Positions 16,902 to 25,411 of a stretch of DNA of 64,000 nucleotides are shown one piece after another. Location: NCBI RefSeq assembly GCF_001557875.1, contig NZ_LNRF01000002.1, positions 1-64,000 of the forward strand. Reading direction: 5' to 3'. Positions within the stretch are counted from its first letter, which is position 1, and every line of letters starts with the position of its first letter. The stretch is from Vibrio splendidus. Its GTDB lineage: Bacteria > Pseudomonadota > Gammaproteobacteria > Enterobacterales > Vibrionaceae. The translations under genes and the position numbers were made by a program. The notes under the pieces are model-generated. The model had not been told where the DNA came from. It ran no database searches and was given only the letters and a program-made list of their open reading frames with translations.

Positions 16902-17402
16902 ATGAGTGAGATTGCTCGCTTTATATCTGGTGAAGCACCAGATAAATTTGGTCGAAATATAGAACAGTTATTGGCTTACAATCATTTTTGGTTGGAGCAT
17001 GACCATAAGTATATTCAAGTATTTTTCCCAATAGATGAGGGGACTAAGTTTAATCAACATGCACCGTTGGTTACTCAAGAAGATAGGGCGCTTTTTTCTA
17101 ATTCTGAAGAGCTTCGCACCGCTCATCTACAAGTGCTTGACCTGATGCTTGAATTTTGGGGCATGCAGCGGAGCGGGAGTGAAATATCTTCATCATTGCC
17201 ACTTAGTCCAGCGAATCACGTATGGCTTAAAAATCATGACCACAACCAGCTAAGGCTAACGCGAGCCATTCGTAGTTTATACTTGTTAGGTAATGAAGAG
17301 GTCGCAGCTCGGTTATGTGAGTTTCTAGTATCAGCGGCGAGCGAGACAGGCTCGGTGTCGGAGAAAACCGTTCAGTATTGGCGCAATGCCTTGGAAGGTT
17401 AG
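16902..17402 (+). CDS. OGFr-domain (opioid growth factor receptor-like) protein
   Basis: The 166-residue protein matches the conserved domain named after the vertebrate opioid growth factor receptor, which occurs in many bacteria without any link to opioids. The family marks are HDHKYIQVFFPIDEGTKFNQHAPLVT near the N-terminal third, the following LMLEFWGM, and the C-terminal NHDHNQLRLTRAIRSLYLLG. Its role in bacteria is unknown. It is predicted to be cytosolic. Such genes are frequent in mobile cassette regions of vibrios. A hairpin terminator follows at 17453. Confidence 0.82.
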   Translation: MSEIARFISGEAPDKFGRNIEQLLAYNHFWLEHDHKYIQVFFPIDEGTKFNQHAPLVTQEDRALFSNSEELRTAHLQVLDLMLEFWGMQRSGSEISSSLPLSPANHVWLKNHDHNQLRLTRAIRSLYLLGNEEVAARLCEFLVSAASETGSVSEKTVQYWRNALEG

Positions 17403-17452
17403 GGCTTCTCTGTGCAGAGCTTTCGGCACTGCCCATAATTGATTCTCAGTGC

Positions 17453-17483
17453 GCGGCATTTTCGTACGATGCCGCTTTCTCTA
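17453..17483 (+). terminator. Terminator after OGFr-domain gene
   Basis: GCGGCAT (17453-17459) and ATGCCGC (17469-17475) form a 7-bp stem with a 9-base loop, followed by TTTCTCT. A close relative of this hairpin recurs near 18735. Confidence 0.65.
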
Positions 17484-17603
17484 TATTCAACATTTGAATG
17501 CAATTTGTGGAATATATCAAAATTAATTAAATTGATAGTAAGTTATTACTTTTCATTATGTTAGGGTTCTTTTCTTAAGGTCAGCGGATTAGGGAAGAGG
17601 CTC

Positions 17604-18059
17604 ATGAAAAAGGTTTTTTTGATAGCGATATCAATCGGTTTTGTTGTCTTCTTTCTCGTTGGTCGTGAGCTTCATTGGTTCGGGTCCAACAATTCCGAGT
17701 CGTTTCCTAAACTTCCTGATAGTCCCCAATTTGTTCCTTCTACCGATTTCGACGGTGAGTGGCTAGGCCGCCGTATTAACACCACTGGCAATAATATGTG
17801 TGAACGCACAACCATCACCGGAACCATTAGTGAGGGTAAAGCCACGCTAAGGCTCACCTACAACGGAACACCATTAGAAGGTTGGGTGACAGAAAGCGGC
17901 GACTTACGTTTATATGCCAAACATCGCCAATGGGATTATCGTTTTTCCGCACATGGCAGTGGCAATAGATTTGACGGCCGATGGCATTTAACCAATGGCC
18001 CGTGCCAAGGAACTTGGTTTATAGAAAAGCTGGATGATAGTTTTGGCGCTGATGAATAA
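17604..18059 (+). CDS. Membrane-anchored periplasmic protein of unknown function
   Basis: The 151-residue product has one N-terminal helix (MKKVFLIAISIGFVVFFLVG), probably an uncleaved anchor, and a small beta-rich domain. This domain contains FDGEWLGRRINTTGNNMCERTTI, then TLRLTYNGTPLEGW, and NRFDGRWHLTNGPCQGTW. The two cysteines could form a disulphide. The pattern of repeated G-W strands resembles small lipocalin-like or avidin-like barrels, but this is only an impression. It overlaps or abuts the next membrane protein gene, so the two are probably translated together. Confidence 0.7.
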   Translation: MKKVFLIAISIGFVVFFLVGRELHWFGSNNSESFPKLPDSPQFVPSTDFDGEWLGRRINTTGNNMCERTTITGTISEGKATLRLTYNGTPLEGWVTESGDLRLYAKHRQWDYRFSAHGSGNRFDGRWHLTNGPCQGTWFIEKLDDSFGADE

Positions 18060-18726
18060 TGAAGTAATGAAAAAGCTAGGTTGGTTCATGGTACGGCTGG
18101 GCATCGCGTACTTATCAATCGGAGTGTTGCTGGGCGTTGTCATACTTAACAACACTTATGCTCCACGCTTTTTCTCAATGGACTGGGACATTATGGCGTG
18201 GTTTGCCGTCTTGGTGACCATACTAGGTTATGTACTATTTCGGATAAAGAGGACGACTAATATCGGCAAACTTATGTTTGCGAGTATTTTGGGAACCGTT
18301 GTTTTGTTTATGTATGCTGAAGAAAGGTATTGGATTGCTAATATTAACGTGCGCTCTTGGAGTCTGTTTCTTGGTGTATTGTATGTGTCTATGCTTTTAT
18401 ATTTCTTGTTTCCCCACCGATGGTTAAAGCCGTTTCTGTTTTTATCTCCTGTTGCTGCTGGCTCATGGGTTTTATTCTGGATAGGTTATACGCCGATTAA
18501 CGTCACTTTGAGCATCATGGAAGTGCAAGGGACAATTCCAGACGAAAAATATCACAAGGCAATCGCTATGCTCCCCGATATTTATAGTACTTGTCTAATA
18601 TCGGCATTGCTTTGGACTTCACAGATACTAGGTGTTTACGCCTTGGCATATTGGGGAAACAACCCAAGGGTGAGTTTCCAAAATGCGGTGCGGTCGGTAA
18701 GATTAATAGCTAACCCTTCAAAGTGA
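18052..18726 (+). CDS. Polytopic membrane protein of unknown function
   Basis: The product (about 224 residues from ATG 18052) has six or seven hydrophobic helices: LGIAYLSIGVLLGVVIL, DIMAWFAVLVTILGYVLF, LMFASILGTVVLFMY, LFLGVLYVSMLLYFLF, a pair around FLFLSPVAAGSWVLFWIGY, and ISALLWTSQILGVYALAYW. No family recognised. The frame is open from ATG 18034, which would overlap the previous gene by 26 bp; ATG 18052 (8-bp overlap) and ATG 18067 (7 bp after it) are more usual positions. Tight coupling to the preceding periplasmic protein gene suggests that they act together. Confidence 0.68.
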   Translation: MNNEVMKKLGWFMVRLGIAYLSIGVLLGVVILNNTYAPRFFSMDWDIMAWFAVLVTILGYVLFRIKRTTNIGKLMFASILGTVVLFMYAEERYWIANINVRSWSLFLGVLYVSMLLYFLFPHRWLKPFLFLSPVAAGSWVLFWIGYTPINVTLSIMEVQGTIPDEKYHKAIAMLPDIYSTCLISALLWTSQILGVYALAYWGNNPRVSFQNAVRSVRLIANPSK

Positions 18727-18733
18727 TTCAACA

Positions 18734-18757
18734 TATGCGGCATTTTGCTATGCCGTA
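18734..18757 (+). repeat. Short GCGGCAT hairpin
   Basis: TGCGGCAT and ATGCCGTA form a short stem around TTTGCT. The core GCGGCATTTT...ATGCCG is shared with the hairpin at 17453-17475. It may be a weak terminator, but there is no T-run. Confidence 0.45.
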
Positions 18758-18787
18758 TTCAGATGTGATTTGAAAAAAGGACACAAT

Positions 18788-19237
18788 ATGGAAGTAAGGC
18801 TGGTCAAAGGTTCAGACCCTAAGTTCGCTGAATCGATCACCAAAACGAATATGGCGAGTTACTACGATGCGCGTGGAATCGCTTGGGGTCATAGTCAGTT
18901 TTTACGTAGTTGGGATGAACTGGATAACTATGAAGTTTATATAGGGGATAGCCGTATTGGTGTTATCCGCTTCAGTTATACCAGTGATACAACGTTTCTG
19001 AGGGACTTGCAGATATTAGCTGACTATCAAGGTCGAGGTTTTGGCTCTAAGTGTCTCGATTTAGCTATTGAACATGCGAACAATCAAGCATCCACTCAGT
19101 TAGTGTTGCGCGTGTTCAGTGAGAATCCCGCCATTAAGCTTTATCAATCAAAAGGTTTTACTCAGTTGTCTGAAGTGAAAGGGCTTGTTGAAATGGAGCT
19201 GCTTTTAGGATCATCATTGAGAGGGTGTCATGGATAA
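18788..19237 (+). CDS. GNAT-family N-acetyltransferase
   Basis: The 149-residue protein has the GNAT fold: an N-terminal strand and helix pair (MEVRLVKGSDPKFAESITKTNM), the central strands TFLRDLQILADY, the acetyl-CoA pyrophosphate loop QGRGFGSKC (motif A, R/Q-x-x-G-x-G/A), and the C-terminal motif B in NPAIKLYQSKGF. Such enzymes transfer an acetyl group from acetyl-CoA to an amine; the acceptor is unknown. AAAAAAGGA precedes ATG 18788, which I prefer to the TTG at 18770. The last 8 bp overlap the next gene, so they are cotranslated. Confidence 0.9.
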   Translation: MEVRLVKGSDPKFAESITKTNMASYYDARGIAWGHSQFLRSWDELDNYEVYIGDSRIGVIRFSYTSDTTFLRDLQILADYQGRGFGSKCLDLAIEHANNQASTQLVLRVFSENPAIKLYQSKGFTQLSEVKGLVEMELLLGSSLRGCHG

Positions 19238-19622
19238 CCGTATCCAATTAAATTTTATTAAATATACACTGCTTGAGTTCGCACTCGCTGCGTTCTTATT
19301 AGTGTCTATTTATTGGTTATTTGATGGTAACCCTCAATCACTGTCTACTATCGGGTTGATGTTCAGTTCTGTAGCGGTATTAAAAGTCGTAATGTTGTGG
19401 TGGAAGTTTCGTAATCGCTCTTTAGAAATTTCGAACAATCATGTTTGTTTCGATGGTTACGCTTGCGATATTAAGCTTCAGGGAAGTATTCTTCCTTTTG
19501 GTATCGGGTCTGTTATTAAGCTTTCCTACACGAAAGGTGCGATGCAAAAACGCAATATCTACCTTCCGAAAGGGGCTATGAATCAAGAAGAATGGCAGCG
19601 TGTGTTAGCGTGTCGAATATAG
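19230..19622 (+). CDS. Small membrane protein of unknown function
   Basis: The 130-residue product has two N-terminal hydrophobic helices (LLEFALAAFLLVSIYWLF and LMFSSVAVLKVVMLWW) followed by a cytosolic or periplasmic domain of about 70 residues with alternating strands (RSLEISNNHVCFDGYACDIKLQGS) that resembles a small PH-like or bPH2 domain. It is translationally coupled to the GNAT gene by an 8-bp overlap. No function known to me. Confidence 0.68.
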   Translation: MDNRIQLNFIKYTLLEFALAAFLLVSIYWLFDGNPQSLSTIGLMFSSVAVLKVVMLWWKFRNRSLEISNNHVCFDGYACDIKLQGSILPFGIGSVIKLSYTKGAMQKRNIYLPKGAMNQEEWQRVLACRI

Positions 19623-19710
19623 TTCCACGGCTTTGGTTTGTGTTGTGCGCTAGTTTGTATTTTAGGTTCTGTTGGTGTGCTAGTATCCCGTTTTTGCACC
19701 GAGCTAGTAT

Positions 19711-20262
19711 ATGACTAACGACCATTTCCAAGGTAAATACGAAGTAGAGCTTAAGTATCGCCTCGATTCTAAATCAGAATTCTTGAAAACTTTGAACCCA
19801 ATTCCTCATGAAGTAATGCTGCAAGACAATCAGGAATGTGATTGGTATTTCGATAGCCCAGACAGAAGCTTACAGGCTCAAAACAAAAGCTTGTGCATTC
19901 GCACTATGGAACCATCGGGTATTAAGTTATGGATTGTAAAAGGCCCAGAGTCCGACCGATGCGAAGCGACAAACATCACCGATGCGTCGAATGCTAAGAG
20001 TATGCTTGAAAATTTGGGTTACGAAGTGATTCTAAAAGCGCAGAAGACGCGTAGTATCTACTTCGTGGGTGAATTTCATATTACTGTCGACTCACTAACG
20101 GGTATCGGTGATTTTGCAGAGTTCGCTATCATGACGGATGATGAGTCTAAGTTATCGGTTTATAAAGATGAATTGGAGTTATTAGCCAGTCGGTTTGGGC
20201 TGACCCAATCAGCACTGCAAACCCAATCTTACAAACAGATGTTCGAAGAAATGAACGCATAG
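19711..20262 (+). CDS. CYTH-domain protein, class IV adenylate cyclase-like
   Basis: The 183-residue protein begins with the CYTH signature ExExK (KYEVELKYR), then has the strands typical of the tunnel fold: QECDWYFDSPD, SLCIRTM, KLWIVKGPES, RSIYFVGEFHITVDSLTGIGDFAEFAIM. CYTH proteins bind triphosphate with Mg2+; CyaB-type members make cAMP, others are triphosphatases or thiamine triphosphatase. Vibrio and Aeromonas members of this size are usually called class IV adenylate cyclases, but the product cannot be told from the sequence. It stands 28 bp before a TPR gene in the same direction. Confidence 0.82.
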   Translation: MTNDHFQGKYEVELKYRLDSKSEFLKTLNPIPHEVMLQDNQECDWYFDSPDRSLQAQNKSLCIRTMEPSGIKLWIVKGPESDRCEATNITDASNAKSMLENLGYEVILKAQKTRSIYFVGEFHITVDSLTGIGDFAEFAIMTDDESKLSVYKDELELLASRFGLTQSALQTQSYKQMFEEMNA

Positions 20263-20290
20263 TACAGCGCTCAAGCGTCAGGGAGAGACT

Positions 20291-20773
20291 ATGGACACCA
20301 TTATCAAACAAGCCATCGAGTTGCGAAAAGAAGAAAAGTATCAAGAGTCGCGTGACTTGTTGGCAACGTTACTCACTGATGAAAACTATGCAGCGAAAGC
20401 TCATTTACAGATTGCGTGGTCTTACGACAACCAAGGCAAAGAGCAACAGGCGATTGAGCACTATGTGTTGTCTCTATCTGGTGTGCTTTCTTCAATAGAG
20501 CGTTTTGATGCGCTTTTCGGTTTGGCGAGTACTTATCGAAGCCTAGGCCTTTATGCAGAAGCTTTAAGCTATTTCGAGCAGACTATGGCTGAGTATCCTG
20601 ACTCGATAGAAGTGAAGCCTTTCTACGCGATGTGTTTGTACAATTTAGGTCGCCATAAAGAGGCGACATCGCTGTTACTTGAGCTTTTAGTTTCCACGAC
20701 GAATAGCGAAGCAATCAAAGAGTACCAACGAGCGATCTCTTTATATGCTCAAGACCTAGATAAAACCTGGTAA
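20291..20773 (+). CDS. Tetratricopeptide repeat protein
   Basis: The 160-residue protein is made of about four helix-turn-helix TPR units. The units around AKAHLQIAWSYDNQGKEQQAIEHY, FDALFGLASTYRSLGLYAEALSYFEQ and VKPFYAMCLYNLGRHKEATSLL carry the W/L-G-Y-A-F-A-P-type positions. TPR proteins are scaffolds for protein contacts. It is cytosolic (no signal peptide). It follows the CYTH gene after 28 bp with a GGGAGAG site before the ATG and is probably in the same operon. Confidence 0.88.
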   Translation: MDTIIKQAIELRKEEKYQESRDLLATLLTDENYAAKAHLQIAWSYDNQGKEQQAIEHYVLSLSGVLSSIERFDALFGLASTYRSLGLYAEALSYFEQTMAEYPDSIEVKPFYAMCLYNLGRHKEATSLLLELLVSTTNSEAIKEYQRAISLYAQDLDKTW

Positions 20774-20810
20774 ACAGCCGCGTATAAAGCTCCTTAACTC
20801 ACATAACAAA

Positions 20811-20841
20811 AAGCCTAAGCATCAATGTGATACTTAGGCTT
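20811..20841. terminator. Terminator between TPR gene and mesD
   Basis: A perfect 9-bp repeat, AAGCCTAAG and CTTAGGCTT, lies between convergent genes. The A-run AAAAA on the left favours use by the minus-strand mesD transcript. Confidence 0.75.
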
Positions 20842-20872
20842 CAGGTCATAGTTTTTGTTCGTAGGAGAAGCG

Positions 20873-21901
20873 TTACGCTGAAAGCTCTTTACGAACGATC
20901 TCTGCACCAGCACTTAGCGCATTCAGCTTAGCTGAAGCAATGTCGCGAGGTAGGGGAGCCATACCGCAGTTGGTGCAAGGGTAGAGCTTGTCTGCATCAA
21001 CATACTTAAGTGTTTCTCTTAGCGTGCTAGCCACTTCTTCCGGTGTTTCAATCGAGTCGGTTGCCACATCAATCGCACCAACCATCACTTTCTTGCCTCT
21101 TACGAGTTCAAGCAGCTCAAGAGGTACATGAGAGTTGTGACACTCTAATGAGATGATATCGATATTTGATTGCTGCAGCTTAGGGAATACTTCTTCATAT
21201 TGGCGCCACTCGGTGCCTAATGTCTTTTTCCAATCTGTGTTTGCTTTAATGCCGTAGCCGTAGCAAATGTGTACTGCGGTTTCGCATTTAAGGCCTTCAA
21301 TGGCTCTTTCCAAACAAGCGATACCCCAATCGTTCACTTCATCAAAGAACACGTTAAATGCGGGCTCATCGAACTGAATAATATCAACGCCTGCAGCTTC
21401 AAGTTCTTTGGCTTCTTCGTTGAGGATCTTTGCAAATTCCCACGCCAGTTTTTCACGGCTTTGGTAATGCGCATCGTAAAGTGTATCAATCATGGTCATA
21501 GGCCCCGGCAAAGCCCATTTGATCGGTTGGTCGGTTTGCTGACGTAAGAATTTCGCATCTTCAACAAACACCGATTTCTGACGAGAAACTGGGCCAACAA
21601 CTGTCGGTACACTCGCATCGTAGCGGTCACGGATTTTAACGGTTTCACGCTTCTCGAAATCGACACCATTCAGGTGTTCAATGAAGGTCGTCACAAAGTG
21701 CTGGCGGGTTTGTTCGCCATCACTCACGATATCGATGCCGGCTTGTTGTTGTTCATGCAGAGAGACACGTAACGCATCTTGTTTGCCGTCTATGAGTTCA
21801 TCGCCTTGAAGTTTCCATGGCGACCAAAGCGTCTCTGGTTGCGCAAGCCAAGACGGTTTCGGCAAGCTGCCCGCTGTTGAAGTCGGTAATAGTGTTGTCA
21901 T
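20873..21901 (-). CDS. mesD: MesD-like core methionine synthase (MetE C-terminal domain type)
   Basis: The 342-residue protein corresponds to the catalytic C-terminal half of cobalamin-independent methionine synthase (MetE) without the N-terminal half. Zinc ligands are in place: His and Cys in AVHICYGYG, Glu in ISLECHNSH and Cys in YPCTNCGMAPL. It starts TAGSLPKPSWL, the usual motif of this fold. The neighbouring gene codes for a DUF1852 protein. From published work on folate-independent methionine synthases, MesD works with the DUF1852 protein MesX and makes methionine from homocysteine without methyl-folate, needing oxygen; the methyl donor was not known. The pairing here is what supports the name. 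Confidence 0.85.
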   Translation of the reverse strand: MTTLLPTSTAGSLPKPSWLAQPETLWSPWKLQGDELIDGKQDALRVSLHEQQQAGIDIVSDGEQTRQHFVTTFIEHLNGVDFEKRETVKIRDRYDASVPTVVGPVSRQKSVFVEDAKFLRQQTDQPIKWALPGPMTMIDTLYDAHYQSREKLAWEFAKILNEEAKELEAAGVDIIQFDEPAFNVFFDEVNDWGIACLERAIEGLKCETAVHICYGYGIKANTDWKKTLGTEWRQYEEVFPKLQQSNIDIISLECHNSHVPLELLELVRGKKVMVGAIDVATDSIETPEEVASTLRETLKYVDADKLYPCTNCGMAPLPRDIASAKLNALSAGAEIVRKELSA

Positions 21902-21946
21902 AATAATACTGCCTATCCTTGGGTGGTTTGAGAGCGCAATAGACGA

Positions 21947-22924
21947 TTAAAGTGCGTAATTTGCCGACCAGTTCTCTAGAACTGATTGGTATGGCTTAAT
22001 GAACTTCTCTTCTGCGAATTTACCTTGTTCAACCGCTAGCTGGCTTCGTTCTTCTCGGTCATACACGATTTGAGTTAGTGAGTGATCTAAGTTTTTCAAG
22101 TTTGGTTGGTAACAGTTGCCTGCAACCGCGTTCGCGTTGTAAATCTCAGGACGGTAGATTTTCTGGAACGTGCCCATGGTACTGATGGTGCTGATAAGCT
22201 CTAGGTTCGAGTAATCGTTCAATAGATCACCAAAGAAATAGAAAGCCAAAGGTGCAACACTGTTTGGCGGCATGAAATAACGAACCTGTAAGCCCATCTT
22301 CTTGAAATATTGTTCAGTTAAAGAAGACTCATTCGGTTGGTATTCAAAACCTAATACTGGATGTTGGTTTTCAGTGCGGTAATAGGTTTTATTATCTGAC
22401 ACGCTTAAGCAAATAACAGGTGGTTTATTAAAGTTCTTTTTGTAAGCGTCAGAGTTAACGAAATATTTAAAAAGCTTGCCGTGTAAATCACCAAAATCTT
22501 CTGGAATGCTGAACTTATCTTGGTCTTTATTATGATCCAATAGACGTACGCTAAAGTCATAATCTCGAACATAAGAAGAGAAGTTATTTCCGATAATGCC
22601 TTCAATACGCTCGTTAGTTTTACGGTCTAGAATATTGGTTTTCAGCACTTCAATTGAAGGGAATGCTTCGCCGTTGCTTTCAATGTCCATATCAACAGAA
22701 ATGATTTCAAGTTCAACAGAGTAGCGGTCGCCCTTAGGGTTATCCCAGTGTGCTAAAGCGTTGAAACTGTTATCGATCATCTGTAGTGCGTTACGTAAAT
22801 TCGCTTGACGGCTATCGCCACGAGCCAGGTTAGCAAAGTTGGTTGTGATACGCGTGCTGTCTGCAGGCTGGTAGTTTTCGTCGAGGCTAATGCTCTTAAT
22901 CGTAAAATTAAATTCTTTATTCAT
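21947..22924 (-). CDS. mesX: MesX (DUF1852), partner of MesD
   Basis: The product of about 325 residues matches DUF1852: MNKEFNFTIKSISLDENY, then TRITTNFANLARGDSRQANLRNALQMIDNSFN, and later the C-terminal ENWSANYAL. DUF1852 proteins are named MesX where they are needed for MesD-dependent methionine synthesis. The chemical role is not settled; it may supply the methyl group or be a redox partner. The frame continues upstream to a TTG at 22942; I take ATG 22924. mesX is the first gene of the pair and mesD starts 45 bp after it. Confidence 0.83.
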   Translation of the reverse strand: MNKEFNFTIKSISLDENYQPADSTRITTNFANLARGDSRQANLRNALQMIDNSFNALAHWDNPKGDRYSVELEIISVDMDIESNGEAFPSIEVLKTNILDRKTNERIEGIIGNNFSSYVRDYDFSVRLLDHNKDQDKFSIPEDFGDLHGKLFKYFVNSDAYKKNFNKPPVICLSVSDNKTYYRTENQHPVLGFEYQPNESSLTEQYFKKMGLQVRYFMPPNSVAPLAFYFFGDLLNDYSNLELISTISTMGTFQKIYRPEIYNANAVAGNCYQPNLKNLDHSLTQIVYDREERSQLAVEQGKFAEEKFIKPYQSVLENWSANYAL

Positions 22925-23258
22925 GCTGATTTGGTATCCCAATTTGTTTTCTGATTCTCTCGGTCTTTAGTATTAAAACGGCTTTTATTTTTTGCTTGTG
23001 ACCGGATTAAGAATCGAAGGCTATGCTGTCTGAAATTAATGCTTAGTAGAATTAATGTCGTATAAAGTTAATCGCTTAAGGTTTTTATACGTGGATAGGT
23101 TGACCATTAACAATGGTATTACTTCACATTCAACATGAGGAATATTCATGATCTATTCTGTTTGAATATTTAAGTCGGTGTCAGTTATATTAATTAGCTT
23201 GATGGAAATATAACCATATTAATAGTGTGTTATTTAAGACGATTAATTTAATTAAGAG
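22925..23258. other. Divergent promoter region of mesX and TSUP permease
   Basis: An AT-rich 334-bp region between divergent genes. It contains the palindrome GAATATTC at 23140-23147 and several ATTAAT repeats, but no recognisable regulatory site such as a MetJ box. Nothing else is seen. Confidence 0.5.
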
Positions 23259-24077
23259 ATGGATGAAATGAGTGATTTGCTGTTGTTGATTTTCTACTGT
23301 GCGTTACTGGGCAGTGGTGTTGGGTTTCTAGCCGGTTTGTTAGGTATTGGCGGAGGGCTGATCATTGTTCCCGTGTTAAGCAGCATTTTACTTTATTTAG
23401 AAGTTTTACCATCCGACCAAGTTGTTGTCGCTGCGATTGCGACCTCACTGGCCTCGATTCTATTTACTTCAACGTCTTCTGCGCTCGCTCACCACAAGAA
23501 TGGCAACGTGCCTTGGGACTTGGCACCTTGGATCATGCTCGGTGTTGCCCTAGGTGCTTTGGTTAGTGGCTTTATGGCGGCTTTGCTGCCCGAGAAAGTT
23601 GTTCGTATTGTGTTTGCCGTGAGCGTGGTTCTTATTGCGATCAAGATGTTTTTAAGCAGCAAAAACGACACACCTAAGGAACGAAAACTGCCGAACAAAG
23701 GCGTGCTCACTGTTCTGACAACCATTACGGGTGGCTTGTCTGCCATGATAGGGATTGGTGGCGGTGCATTGCTGGTTCCGCTATTAACGTTCTTCTCTGT
23801 CGATATGAAAAAGGCCATTGGCTGCGCGTCGGCTTGTGGCATTGTCATCGCGCTATTTGGCTCGATAGGTTACATCAGTTCAGGCAGCAGCCACTTTGCT
23901 CTATCAGACGGTTTTGCTGGGTTTGTTTATCTGCCTGCGCTGCTGGGTATTGTGTGCACGTCTTGGTTCACGGCTCCGTTGGGCGCAAAAGCAACCAACC
24001 ATTTACCGGTTCCGACGATTAAGAAAATCTTCTCAGTACTTCTGGTGGTTATTGCAGCAAGCATGGTTGCTCGTTAA
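23259..24077 (+). CDS. TSUP-family (TauE/SafE) membrane transporter
   Basis: The 272-residue protein has eight hydrophobic helices in two halves, each starting with a glycine-rich motif: GFLAGLLGIGGGLIIVPVL and GGLSAMIGIGGGALLVPLL. This is the signature of the TSUP family, which exports or imports sulphite, sulphoacetate, taurine-derived or other small anions. The substrate cannot be named. The ATG at 23268 is an alternative start. It is divergent from mesX, so a link to sulphur metabolism is tempting but unproven. Confidence 0.88.
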   Translation: MDEMSDLLLLIFYCALLGSGVGFLAGLLGIGGGLIIVPVLSSILLYLEVLPSDQVVVAAIATSLASILFTSTSSALAHHKNGNVPWDLAPWIMLGVALGALVSGFMAALLPEKVVRIVFAVSVVLIAIKMFLSSKNDTPKERKLPNKGVLTVLTTITGGLSAMIGIGGGALLVPLLTFFSVDMKKAIGCASACGIVIALFGSIGYISSGSSHFALSDGFAGFVYLPALLGIVCTSWFTAPLGAKATNHLPVPTIKKIFSVLLVVIAASMVAR

Positions 24078-24147
24078 CTAAAGATCGTTCAAGTGTGAAT
24101 ATATAGAACAAAAACGAATAAATTGATCAACCACCGATAATTAGAAA

Positions 24148-24177
24148 AGGGCAGTTTCATAACTGCTCTTTTTTTGT
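24148..24177 (+). terminator. Terminator after TSUP gene
   Basis: GGCAGTT and AACTGC form a stem around TCAT, followed by TCTTTTTTTG. Confidence 0.8.
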
Positions 24178-24304
24178 TTATCGGTCTATGCTTATACATC
24201 TATGTACATGAGTATATTGATAAAACCGTTTAGTTATGAACAATCCACTGCTATAGCTAAATGTATCTTGTTTGATTCAACGGAATGCTATCAATGAGTG
24301 ATTT

Positions 24305-25309
24305 ATGGATCCTTTAACGCAGGGCGTGTTAGGCGCTTCTTTGTCACAATCGGCGAGTAAAAAACAACATTTGGTGGTCGCTGGGGTTCTAGGTTTGCTC
24401 TCTGGAATGGCGCCAGATTTAGATGCATTTATTCGGTCCGAGAGTGATCCTTTACTGGCATTGGAGTTCCATCGACAGTTTACCCATTCACTCCTGCTTA
24501 TCCCTATTGGCAGCTTGATTTGTGCTCTGTTTTTGTATCACCTCTTTTCCAAAAGGTGCGGTTTCTCTTTTAAACAAAGCTGGCTCTACTGTGCATTGGG
24601 CTATGGCACACATGCTTTATTAGATTCTTGTACAACATATGGCACTCAACTGTTCTGGCCGCTCACCAACGAACGTTATGCTTGGAATACCATTTCGATC
24701 ATCGACCCAGTCTATACACTTCCTATCTTGATATTGTTGGTGTTGGCAACATGTAAGCGAGCTCCTTGGTTGGCACGTATTGCGTTTCTGTGGGCTTTGA
24801 TTTACCCAACGTTAGGAATGATACAAAGAGATCGGGCAGAAGCGAGTGGGTGGCAATTAGCGCAAGAGCGCCAACATACGCCTATTCGGTTAGAGGCCAA
24901 GCCGAGTTTCGCAAATATCTTGGTATGGAAAGTGGTGTACGAAACAGAATCTCGATACTACGTAGATGCTGTGCGGGTTGGCACATCGGTAAATACATAT
25001 CCTGGAGAGTCGATCGCTAAGCTGAACGTTAGCAGGGATTTGCCTTGGTTAGACCCTGATTCTCAACAAGCCAAAGACATTGAACGCTTCCGTTGGTTCT
25101 CGAATGGTTATATTGCTCAGGATCCAACAGACGCTCTGCGCATTATAGATGTCCGATATTCAATTGTACCGAATCAAATGAAAGCACTATGGAGCATCAA
25201 ACTATCAAAAGCTGTTGATGCAAATACGCATGTAAAATACGAAACGCACAGAGACAACACTTCAGAGTCGAGACAGATCCTCTTCGCTATGCTTACTGGC
25301 AATAAATGA
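24305..25309 (+). CDS. YdjM/DUF457-type membrane-bound putative metal-dependent hydrolase
   Basis: The 334-residue protein starts MDPLTQGVLGASLSQ, the typical start of the DUF457 (YdjM, YbcI) family. It has the metal-site motifs GMAPDLDAFIR, FHRQFTHSL and YGTHALLDSCTTYGTQLFWPL, which match the histidine and aspartate pattern of membrane-bound metal-dependent hydrolases. About four or five helices lie between residues 20 and 185 and a soluble C-terminal domain of about 150 residues follows. In E. coli YdjM belongs to the SOS regulon; I do not see a clear LexA box here. Substrate unknown. Confidence 0.85.
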   Translation: MDPLTQGVLGASLSQSASKKQHLVVAGVLGLLSGMAPDLDAFIRSESDPLLALEFHRQFTHSLLLIPIGSLICALFLYHLFSKRCGFSFKQSWLYCALGYGTHALLDSCTTYGTQLFWPLTNERYAWNTISIIDPVYTLPILILLVLATCKRAPWLARIAFLWALIYPTLGMIQRDRAEASGWQLAQERQHTPIRLEAKPSFANILVWKVVYETESRYYVDAVRVGTSVNTYPGESIAKLNVSRDLPWLDPDSQQAKDIERFRWFSNGYIAQDPTDALRIIDVRYSIVPNQMKALWSIKLSKAVDANTHVKYETHRDNTSESRQILFAMLTGNK

Positions 25310-25325
25310 CCGGGTTCTGAAAGGT

Positions 25326-25362
25326 AAAAAGGCTGAGTCAGATAATCTACTCAGCCTTTTTT
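25326..25362 (+). terminator. Terminator after YdjM-like gene
   Basis: AAAAAGGCTGAGT and ACTCAGCC form an 8-bp stem with a short loop, followed by TTTTTTA. It can also serve the convergent carboxypeptidase gene. Confidence 0.85.
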
Positions 25363-25411
25363 ATTCGTCTATTGTCTAGTTTTCATTGTTCGAAAACTCT
25401 TTAATAAGATA

